Source: an uncultured Alphaproteobacteria bacterium (GTDB lineage: Bacteria > Pseudomonadota > Alphaproteobacteria > HIMB59 > GCA-002718135). From it: a DNA stretch of 64,000 bases. Shown here one piece after another: positions 54,518 to 61,558 of this stretch. The number at the start of each line of letters is the position of its first letter. Within the stretch, counting starts at the first letter, position 1. The position numbers and the translations under genes were made by a program. The notes below the pieces were generated by a model, which was not told where the DNA came from, did no database searches, and saw only the letters and a program-made list of their open reading frames with translations. The stretch lies in NCBI GenBank assembly GCA_902597795.1, contig CACJZA010000001.1, positions 97,944 through 161,943 of the forward strand. Reading direction: 5' to 3'.

Positions 54518-55650
54518 TGAACGAAATAAATGAAGTAAGAAAACCACCAGTAGCAACAACAGGTATTATTGGTTGGTTACGAATTAATTTATTCTTCAAT
54601 TGGACAAACTCATTAATAACTTTATTTGTTATTTATTGTTTGTATCAGTTTATTCCTTGGATTTTAGATTGGACAATATTTTCAGCTGACTTTAAATATA
54701 ATTATCTTGGTGAACAAATTACTAACCAAGAAATGTGTTCACGAAATTTAGATCCTGAAAATGGTGGAGCTTGTTGGGCAGTTATATATGTAAGGTTTTA
54801 TCAATTTATTTATGGATTTTATCCAAAGGTTGAAGTTTGGAGAGTTAATTTAGCCTATGTTATGTTAGCTTTTGCGCTACTACCCCTTTTGTATGCAAAA
54901 CTTCCATATAGAAAGTACTTCTTATATTTTACATACATTTTTCCTGTTATTGCTTATTTTTTACTTAATGGCGGGTTGGGATTTACTGAAGTCTCTACTA
55001 ACAAATGGGGTGGTCTTCTAGTAACACTCGTTCTAGGTTGTACTGGAATTGCACTAGCTTTTCCTATTGGAATTATGTTGGCTTTAGGCCGAAGATCTAA
55101 ATTACCAGTTATAAGCATGATGTGTACATTGTTTATTGAGTTTATTAGAGGCGTTCCTCTTATAACTTTATTATTTTTTGGAATGGTAATGCTTCCTCTT
55201 TTTTTACCAGAAGGAATTGATATGGATGGTTTGGTGAGAGTTCTTGTTGCAGTTACTTTATTTCAATCCGCTTATATGGCAGAGGTTATAAGAGGAGGAC
55301 TTCAGGCAATACCTCCTGGTCAATATGAAGCTGCTAAATCACTTGGGATGTCTTATTGGAGAATGAATTTATTAATAATACTTCCTCAAGCTATTAGAAT
55401 TTCAATACCACCAATTGTCAATACATCTATAGGTTTATTTAAGGATACAACTTTAGTTATTATTGTAGGAATATTGGATTTATTAGGAATTGGAAGAGGT
55501 ACTTTAGCAGATACAAATTGGTTAGGTTTATCTTATGAAATTTACTTTTTTGTAAGTTTGGTATTTTTTATATTCACATTTGGAATGTCTAGATACAGTT
55601 TGTATTTGGAAAAGAAATTAAAAACAGGTATTAATATGGGGGCTGAATAA
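54517..55650 (+). CDS. aapM: General L-amino-acid ABC permease AapM
   Basis: Second permease, 377 residues. [29 protein letters not shown] and the EAA loop [47 protein letters not shown] are typical. The large cysteine-containing periplasmic loop ([20 protein letters not shown]) is characteristic of AapM. It is followed 1 bp later by aapP. Confidence 0.95.
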   Translation: MNEINEVRKPPVATTGIIGWLRINLFFNWTNSLITLFVIYCLYQFIPWILDWTIFSADFKYNYLGEQITNQEMCSRNLDPENGGACWAVIYVRFYQFIYGFYPKVEVWRVNLAYVMLAFALLPLLYAKLPYRKYFLYFTYIFPVIAYFLLNGGLGFTEVSTNKWGGLLVTLVLGCTGIALAFPIGIMLALGRRSKLPVISMMCTLFIEFIRGVPLITLLFFGMVMLPLFLPEGIDMDGLVRVLVAVTLFQSAYMAEVIRGGLQAIPPGQYEAAKSLGMSYWRMNLLIILPQAIRISIPPIVNTSIGLFKDTTLVIIVGILDLLGIGRGTLADTNWLGLSYEIYFFVSLVFFIFTFGMSRYSLYLEKKLKTGINMGAE

Positions 55651-55651
55651 A

Positions 55652-56395
55652 ATGAGTGAAGAATCTATAATTTCATTAAAAAATGTTAACAAGTGGTTTG
55701 GAGATTTTCATGTATTACAAGATGTAAATCTTGAAGTGAAGAAGAAAGAAAGAATTGTAGTTTGTGGCCCTTCTGGTTCTGGTAAATCTACAATGATCAG
55801 ATGTATTAATAGATTGGAAGAGCACCAAGAAGGTTCAATTGTTGTTGATGGAATTGAGTTAACAGGAAATTTAAAAAATATTGATAATGTTAGAAAAGAA
55901 GTTGGAATGGTATTCCAGCAATTTAATTTATTCCCTCATTTATCTGTAAAAGAAAATATAACGTTAGCTCCAATTTGGGTTAAAAAAATGCCAAAGGCAG
56001 AAGCAGAGGAACTAGCTATGAGACAGTTAGAAATAGTAAAAATTCCTGAACAGGCCAACAAGTATCCTGGTCAATTATCTGGTGGTCAACAACAAAGAGT
56101 AGCAATTGCTAGATCTCTTGCAATGAATCCTAACATTATGCTTTTTGATGAACCAACTTCAGCTCTAGACCCTGAAATGATTAAAGAAGTTTTAGATGTT
56201 ATGGTTGATTTGGCAAACGGTGGAATGACTATGATTGTTGTTACTCACGAAATGGGTTTTGCTAAGACAGTAGCTGATAGAATGGTGTTTATGGATGAAG
56301 GTAAAATTGTTGAGGAAGCTAGCCCAGATAAGTTTTTTAATAATCCAGAGAGTGATCGTACAAAGTTATTTTTAAGTCAGATTCTTCATCAGTAA
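55652..56395 (+). CDS. aapP: General L-amino-acid ABC ATPase AapP
   Basis: Cytoplasmic ATPase of the Aap system, 247 residues. Walker A is [24 protein letters not shown], the signature is [19 protein letters not shown], Walker B is [15 protein letters not shown], and the switch His is in [14 protein letters not shown]. It is the only ABC ATPase gene in the window. It converges on alaX with 1 bp between stops. Confidence 0.97.
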   Translation: MSEESIISLKNVNKWFGDFHVLQDVNLEVKKKERIVVCGPSGSGKSTMIRCINRLEEHQEGSIVVDGIELTGNLKNIDNVRKEVGMVFQQFNLFPHLSVKENITLAPIWVKKMPKAEAEELAMRQLEIVKIPEQANKYPGQLSGGQQQRVAIARSLAMNPNIMLFDEPTSALDPEMIKEVLDVMVDLANGGMTMIVVTHEMGFAKTVADRMVFMDEGKIVEEASPDKFFNNPESDRTKLFLSQILHQ

Positions 56396-56396
56396 T

Positions 56397-57098
56397 TTAA
56401 GAAGATAATAATATATTAACTCTTCTATTCATTTTACCTTTGTTTTCTATTTTGCCGATTTGAATTTTACCAATCTCATTAGTTGATTTCACATGTGTAC
56501 CACCACAAGGTTGTAAATCAATATCACCAATTCTAATTAATCTTATTTTACCATCTACTTGAGGAGGTTTTACTGACATAGTTCTGACTAGCTCAGGTTT
56601 TTCTTCCAATATACTGCTTTCAATTACTTCACTAGTAACGGTATGATTATCTTCAACCAACAAATTTATTTTTTCTTCTAATTCTTCTTTATTTATTTTT
56701 TTATCAGGATCATTAAAATCTAATCGACTTTTTTCATAACCAATTTGCCCGCCAGTTACTCCTAAAGGGACTATAGAACACAGCAAGTGCAGTGCAGTAT
56801 GCATTCTCATATGCTTGTATCTTAAATCCCAATTTATTTTTCCAATTACTTCAGTATTCTCTTCAAGATCTTTGAGATCATCTACAATATTTATTATTTT
56901 ATTATTTTCTTTAATAGTATCTAAAACTTGTATTTTTATATTTTCAGCTTCTATTGCACCTGTGTCCCCAGGTTGACCACCACTTTTTGCATAAAATGCT
57001 GTCTTATTTAACTCAATACGATTTTCTTCTTTCACAATACTTATAATTTTTGCTTTAAATTCTTTAAGGTATGCATCATCTTCGAATAATTTTGTCAT
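56397..57098 (-). CDS. alaX: Free-standing alanyl-tRNA editing protein AlaX
   Basis: Trans-editing hydrolase that removes Ser or Gly from mischarged tRNA-Ala. The 233 residues include TAFYAKSGGQPGDTGAIE (N-terminal barrel of the medium AlaX type), HMRMHTALHLLCSIV (His-x3-His of the zinc/catalytic site) and QPCGGTHVKSTNEIG (Cys-x3-His). Domain order matches the AlaRS editing region without the synthetase. It is divergent from umuD. Confidence 0.93.
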   Translation of the reverse strand: MTKLFEDDAYLKEFKAKIISIVKEENRIELNKTAFYAKSGGQPGDTGAIEAENIKIQVLDTIKENNKIINIVDDLKDLEENTEVIGKINWDLRYKHMRMHTALHLLCSIVPLGVTGGQIGYEKSRLDFNDPDKKINKEELEEKINLLVEDNHTVTSEVIESSILEEKPELVRTMSVKPPQVDGKIRLIRIGDIDLQPCGGTHVKSTNEIGKIQIGKIENKGKMNRRVNILLSS

Positions 57099-57131
57099 AT
57101 CGTTTTTTAACAGTATTTTAAAAATATTATA

Positions 57132-57159
57132 TTGACTTTTTTCTCATTCTGAATAAATT
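57132..57159 (+). promoter_or_regulatory. Putative umuDC promoter
   Basis: TTGACT at 57132-57137 matches the -35 consensus in five of six bases. TAAATT at 57154-57159 gives a -10 with 16-bp spacing. The SOS box begins two bases downstream of the -10, so a bound repressor would cover the start site. Confidence 0.5.
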
Positions 57160-57160
57160 A

Positions 57161-57175
57161 GAACAAAAGTAGAAC
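57161..57175 (+). promoter_or_regulatory. LexA (SOS) box of alphaproteobacterial type
   Basis: The sequence GAACAAAAGTAGAAC is an exact GAAC-N7-GAAC direct repeat, the established LexA operator of Alphaproteobacteria. It sits 62 bp before the umuD ATG, next to a promoter-like TTGACT. Confidence 0.85.
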
Positions 57176-57237
57176 AAATAATTTTATAAATAATATAATT
57201 ATTATTTATCAATTATTTAAATATTTTTTCTAATATT

Positions 57238-57675
57238 ATGTCTAAAAAAATAGAAAACTTAATGTTTAAAGTTGAATCCAAAGGAGATCAAATAACACCT
57301 TATTTTCTTGATACAGTATCTGCAGGTTTTCCATCTCCAGCTACTGATTATATGGAAAACAAACTTGATCTTAATGAATATTTGGTTCAACGTCCAACAG
57401 CAACCTATATAGTTAAAGCTAATGGCCCTTCTATGACCGATGCAGGCATATTATCAGGCGATTTACTTATTGTTGATAGAAGTATTACACCTCGTAACGA
57501 CAATATTGTTATAGCCTCCATCTTTGGTGACCTAACAGTTAAAAAACTGAAAAAGAAAGATCAGTCACTATTTTTAATTTCTGCCAATAGTGAGTATCCT
57601 AGTATTCAGGTTAAAGAAGAAATGGAGTGTTTTATATGGGGGGTAGTGACATATGTCATACACAAAACTACTTAA
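57238..57675 (+). CDS. umuD: UmuD: self-cleaving subunit of DNA polymerase V
   Basis: SOS mutagenesis protein that is cleaved with RecA help and then activates UmuC. The 145 residues have SAGFPSPATDY with the predicted Ala29-Gly30 cleavage site. The Ser65 nucleophile lies in ANGPSMTDAGI and the Lys102 base in GDLTVKKLKK; the 37-residue Ser-Lys spacing equals that of E. coli UmuD. The N-terminus lacks a DNA-binding domain, which rules out LexA. It overlaps umuC by 23 bp. Confidence 0.95.
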   Translation: MSKKIENLMFKVESKGDQITPYFLDTVSAGFPSPATDYMENKLDLNEYLVQRPTATYIVKANGPSMTDAGILSGDLLIVDRSITPRNDNIVIASIFGDLTVKKLKKKDQSLFLISANSEYPSIQVKEEMECFIWGVVTYVIHKTT

Positions 57676-58957
57676 TAGAAATCATAACTCAGTAAATCAA
57701 TCTATAGCATTGATAGATTGCAATAATTTTTATGCGTCATGTGAAAGAATATTTAATCCAAAACTTATAGGAAAACCAATTGTCGTGCTTTCCAATAATG
57801 ACGGTTGTATCATTGCACGATCAAAAGAAGCAAAAAAATTAGGGATAAAAATGGGTGAACCTTATTTTAAAGCAAAAAATATTATTGAAAAAAATGATGT
57901 TAAAGTTTTTTCATCTAATTATTCTTTATATGGTGATATTTCTCAGAGAGTAATGGAGACTTTATCAAGTTTCTCTTCAGAGGTAGAAATCTACTCCATA
58001 GATGAAGCATTTCTTGGTTTAAATGGTTTTGAGAACTATGAATTAAACACTTATTGCAGACATATTAGGCAAACAATTAAGAGGTGGGTTGGTATTCCAG
58101 TTAGTATTGGAGTGGGTCCAACAAAAACACTATCAAAAATAGCTAATTATTTAGCAAAAAAACAACCAGACTATAAAGGTGTGTGCATACTAAAAAATAA
58201 AATAGAAATAAAAAAAGCATTAGAATTAACATCCATTGAAGAAGTATGGGGCATTGGAAGAAGATTATCTCTTTTCCTGAAAAAATATAATATTCATAAT
58301 GCTTATCAATTTTCTCAAATGGATAGAGGATGGATAAGAAAAAATATGGGTGTAGTGGGAGAGAAGACATACCTGGAATTAAATAGTGTATCGTGTTTAG
58401 AACTTGATTTGGTTCCAAGTGATAAACAAAGTTGTTGTGTCTCAAGATCATTTAGTCAGCCAATAGAGAAATTATTCGATTTGGAGGAGTCAATATCAAC
58501 TTATGGATCAAGAGTATCAGAGAAGATAAGGGAAGAGGGGTTAGTCGCTGAGTCTATGAGTATTTTTGTTTTGACAAATCATTTTAATAGAAGAGAGAAA
58601 CAATATTCAAACTCAATAAAACTACGTTTACCTTTTCCAACAAATAATAGCATAAAAATTGTTAAAAGAGCTCTTGAAGGAATTAGAAAAATATATCGAC
58701 CGGGATTTCGTTATAAAAAAGCTGGAATTATATTATATGGTCTTAGCAGTCACAATGTAACTAGAGGATTGCTTGATTATGACCGTGATACATCGGATAG
58801 AATAATGAATACTATTGATAATATTAATTCTAGATATGGAAGTTCAACGTTAAAGATAGCTTCTGAAGGTATAGAAAAAATATGGAAGATGAAAAGAGAA
58901 AACGTATCCCCATGTTATACAACACGTTTTGAAGAATTGGTCGAAGTTAAGGCTTAG
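57653..58957 (+). CDS. umuC: UmuC: Y-family translesion polymerase subunit
   Basis: Catalytic subunit of DNA polymerase V, 434 residues. Y-family motifs are present: SIALIDCNNFYASCERIFNP (first metal Asp), VVLSNNDGCIIARSKEAK, EIYSIDEAFLGL (catalytic Asp-Glu), IPVSIGVGPTKTLSKIAN, and VWGIGRRLSLFLKKY. The UmuC-specific C-terminus ends STLKIASEGIEKIWKMKRENVSPCYTTRFEEL. It is translated in a different frame from within the umuD end. Confidence 0.95.
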   Translation: MSYTKLLNRNHNSVNQSIALIDCNNFYASCERIFNPKLIGKPIVVLSNNDGCIIARSKEAKKLGIKMGEPYFKAKNIIEKNDVKVFSSNYSLYGDISQRVMETLSSFSSEVEIYSIDEAFLGLNGFENYELNTYCRHIRQTIKRWVGIPVSIGVGPTKTLSKIANYLAKKQPDYKGVCILKNKIEIKKALELTSIEEVWGIGRRLSLFLKKYNIHNAYQFSQMDRGWIRKNMGVVGEKTYLELNSVSCLELDLVPSDKQSCCVSRSFSQPIEKLFDLEESISTYGSRVSEKIREEGLVAESMSIFVLTNHFNRREKQYSNSIKLRLPFPTNNSIKIVKRALEGIRKIYRPGFRYKKAGIILYGLSSHNVTRGLLDYDRDTSDRIMNTIDNINSRYGSSTLKIASEGIEKIWKMKRENVSPCYTTRFEELVEVKA

Positions 58958-58963
58958 ATAAAA

Positions 58964-59038
58964 TGGCTCCCCGGGCCGGGCTCGAACCAGCGACCGATCG
59001 GTTAACAGCCGATTGCTCTACCACTGAGCTACCGAGGA
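58964..59038 (-). tRNA. tRNA-Asn (anticodon GTT)
   Basis: On the reverse strand, TCCTCGG pairs with CCGGGGA, the D arm is TAGCTCAGTGGTAGAGC, the anticodon loop carries GTT, and the T arm is GCTGGTTCGAGCCCGGC. The CCA end is encoded (TGG at 58964-58966 on the plus strand). Confidence 0.95.
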
Positions 59039-59085
59039 ACACAATTTTGTTGATAATAAAAAAAAATTAAAAAACAAGAAAAATT

Positions 59086-59159
59086 TGGAGGCTCGGAGCG
59101 GAATCGAACCGCTGTGCAAGGCTTTGCAGGCCCCTACATCACCACTCTGCCACCGAGCC
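59086..59159 (-). tRNA. tRNA-Cys (anticodon GCA)
   Basis: On the reverse strand, GGCTCGG pairs with CCGAGCC, the D arm is TGGCAGAGTGGTGATG, the anticodon loop carries GCA, and the T arm is GCGGTTCGATTCCGC. The CCA end is encoded. It lies 47 bp from tRNA-Asn in the same direction. Confidence 0.95.
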
Positions 59160-59283
59160 TAAAAAAAATGACAATTATCACTATATTATTTCTAGTCAAT
59201 TAATGAAAAAAAATTCTAAAGATTAATAATATAATTTAAATAATTGATTATATAGCAGGTTTATATAAAGCATCTTTTAAGAA

Positions 59284-59943
59284 ATGAGTGAAACATTTGA
59301 AATTGCAAGAAAAAATATGGTTGTTAATCAATTAAGACCAAACAAAATTAATGAAGAAAATATCTTACAAATATTTGAAAATACACCTAAAGAAAATTAT
59401 TTAGATGTCAGCTTAAGTAAGAATTGTTACCTAGATAATAATTTAGATATAACTGACAAAAGAGGATATCTTAAAAATTTACACCTAGCTCAAATTATAA
59501 AATACTCGAAAATTTTACCTAATGATAAGGTATTGCATATAGGGGGCTTAACTGGCTACTTTTCTGCTTTAATTAGCTCACTATGTAAAGAACTTCATGT
59601 TGTAGAGGAAAATAGAAAACTATTTAAATTATTAGAACATAATATTAACAATATTGATAATACTAATATTAGTTTATTTAATCATAATTTATTAGATGGA
59701 TTATCTGATAAAGCTCCATTTAGCTTAATTATTATTGACGGACCTATATTTAAAATAACTGATAAGTTAAAGAATCAACTAGCTATGAATGGAGGAAGGT
59801 TAATATATATTAAAAAAATATATGATAATTTGGGTAAAGCTTATAAAATTATAAGAAATGAAGATTTGTATTCATCTGAGTATTTATTTGATGTAATGTG
59901 TAGTTATCAAATTCAAGAACAACAAAAGGTTTTTAAATTTTAA
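59284..59943 (+). CDS. pcm: Protein-L-isoaspartate O-methyltransferase family protein
   Basis: PCMT-like SAM enzyme of 219 residues. It begins with the alphaproteobacterial PCMT pattern ARKNMVVNQLRPNKI. A SAM motif I follows, here KVLHIGGLTGYFSALISSL, in which the usual E-V/I-G is altered to H-I-G. LIIIDGPI contributes motif II. The N-terminal active-site Ser/Thr loop of true isoaspartate methyltransferases is not obvious, so a related function is possible. It directly abuts tolC, as in many alphaproteobacteria. Confidence 0.8.
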   Translation: MSETFEIARKNMVVNQLRPNKINEENILQIFENTPKENYLDVSLSKNCYLDNNLDITDKRGYLKNLHLAQIIKYSKILPNDKVLHIGGLTGYFSALISSLCKELHVVEENRKLFKLLEHNINNIDNTNISLFNHNLLDGLSDKAPFSLIIIDGPIFKITDKLKNQLAMNGGRLIYIKKIYDNLGKAYKIIRNEDLYSSEYLFDVMCSYQIQEQQKVFKF

Positions 59944-61230
59944 ATGAGATTATTTATATTTTTGTTATTACTTATTTATTCTAAATCTATATTTGCTCTA
60001 TCGATTGATGATTCTGTAAAAAGTACGATTGCAAATAATTTGAAAGTTAAAATTGCTTTTGAAAAACTGAATGAAAGCAAAGAAAATATTGAGATAGCTG
60101 TAGGCAAAAAACTTCCAACAGTTACCGGCACAATTTCTGGTACATATAGTAATAGCGATACAACATCAGCAGCTGGTGTATCATCAACACCAGAGACTTT
60201 TACAGATAAATACAAAATTAGCATTACTCAAAATTTGTATGATGGCGGTGAAAAAAATTTAGAAATTGAAAGATCAAAAATTATTTACGAAAATGCAGTA
60301 ATAAATTTTTATAAAACAGTTCAAGATTTATCTCTAACAGCTGTAGAAGGTTATTTAACCGTAATAAATTATGAAAAATCATTAGAGGCTTCCGAAAAGA
60401 ATTTTGACTCTGTTTCAAGATTTTTAGAAGAAGTAAAGTTAAAATATGAATTGGGATCAGCAACCATAACTGAACTGAAAAATGCTGAAAGTGCTTTTTC
60501 AATTGCTGAAACAAATCTTTTTTCAGCCGAACAAAACTACAATGTCAGTTTAAAAACATTTAAATCAATTGTTGGTAAAGAAGCTATTAATTTACAAGAT
60601 TATGTAAATATACAAGATGATTTGAATTTTGATAACATAATTTCTGAAGTTTATAAGAATAATTTTAACATTTTAATTGCTCAAAATAATATTAAAATTA
60701 AAGAATTTGATCTCTCAAAAGAAAAAAGTTCCAATAGACCTACCTTAGATATAACAGCTTCAACAGAGTATTCCGATGGTTCAAGAATAGATGCTGGAAG
60801 TGAAAATACCAATGCATCAATAGGTCTAACTTTAACAATTCCTATATTTCAGCAAAACATTGACAAATCAGATATTAGAAAAATAAATTCTCAAATTCTA
60901 CAAGCTGAAATTGAGTTAGAGGATCTTAAAGAAAGTTTAAATATTGAGGTATCAAACTATTATAAAAACTATTTAGTTAGTAAATCAAATTTAAATACAT
61001 CTTTATTAACTATAGAATATGCAAATACTCTTCTAGAAAGTACTCAAGAGGAATACAACCTAGGGACAAAATCTATCACTGATCTAATAGAAGCAGAAAC
61101 TAATCTTTTAAACGTAAATGTTGAATATTTTAATGCAAATAAAAACTATCTGATTAATTATTTTAATTTACTAGCTTTAGATGGTTCACTGATTAAATTA
61201 TTTGAGGAGTATCTTCCTAGTTATAATTAG
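59944..61230 (+). CDS. tolC: TolC family outer-membrane efflux channel
   Basis: Trimeric outer-membrane exit duct for efflux pumps and type I secretion. The 428-residue protein has a Sec signal (ending SIFALSIDD), followed by two internal repeats of coiled helices. It carries TolC markers such as ITQNLYDGGEKNLEIERSKI, LEEVKLKYELGSATITELKNAES, and in repeat two LTIPIFQQNIDKSDIRKI with STQEEYNLGTKSITDLIEAETNLL. No inner-membrane pump partner is in the window. Confidence 0.94.
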   Translation: MRLFIFLLLLIYSKSIFALSIDDSVKSTIANNLKVKIAFEKLNESKENIEIAVGKKLPTVTGTISGTYSNSDTTSAAGVSSTPETFTDKYKISITQNLYDGGEKNLEIERSKIIYENAVINFYKTVQDLSLTAVEGYLTVINYEKSLEASEKNFDSVSRFLEEVKLKYELGSATITELKNAESAFSIAETNLFSAEQNYNVSLKTFKSIVGKEAINLQDYVNIQDDLNFDNIISEVYKNNFNILIAQNNIKIKEFDLSKEKSSNRPTLDITASTEYSDGSRIDAGSENTNASIGLTLTIPIFQQNIDKSDIRKINSQILQAEIELEDLKESLNIEVSNYYKNYLVSKSNLNTSLLTIEYANTLLESTQEEYNLGTKSITDLIEAETNLLNVNVEYFNANKNYLINYFNLLALDGSLIKLFEEYLPSYN

Positions 61231-61268
61231 AGTTTTATTAATTTAATTAAACATTTATAATACCTGTT

Positions 61269-61553
61269 ATGAATACAAAAAATTCTATCAATGAATCTCT
61301 TGAAGTCATACGAAGAGCACTTGAAGATGAAAAAAATATTTCAAATAAGGATCTATCATCCAATATTTTGATACTTAACCAAAAGGTTAACAGTGATGGT
61401 ACAATAAAATTACTTCAAAAAGACGAAGAGATAAATAGTGAAATTAATGATATTATAGACCAAAAACTTTCCTATCTTGTAGAAAATAAAATTGAAAAAA
61501 TACTTGATGAGAAAATCCCAAAATTACTAAAAAATTATTTCGATTCAAAATAG
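61269..61553 (+). CDS. popZ: Short PopZ-like polar organising protein (DUF2497)
   Basis: A 94-residue protein located between tolC and valS, the conserved place of the DUF2497/PopZ gene. N-terminal SINESLEVIRRALEDE matches the family's S-M-E-E-I-L-x-x-I-R-R helix. The C-terminal LSYLVENKIEKILDEKIPKLLKNYF matches the oligomerisation helices. The acidic, proline-rich middle of Caulobacter PopZ is nearly absent. Function as a polar hub is inferred from family and synteny. Confidence 0.78.
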   Translation: MNTKNSINESLEVIRRALEDEKNISNKDLSSNILILNQKVNSDGTIKLLQKDEEINSEINDIIDQKLSYLVENKIEKILDEKIPKLLKNYFDSK

Positions 61554-61558
61554 TTACG

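Noticed and set aside
58143-58451. 102-aa reverse ORF inside umuC
   Set aside because: It is antisense to conserved Y-polymerase motifs with no recognisable features of its own.
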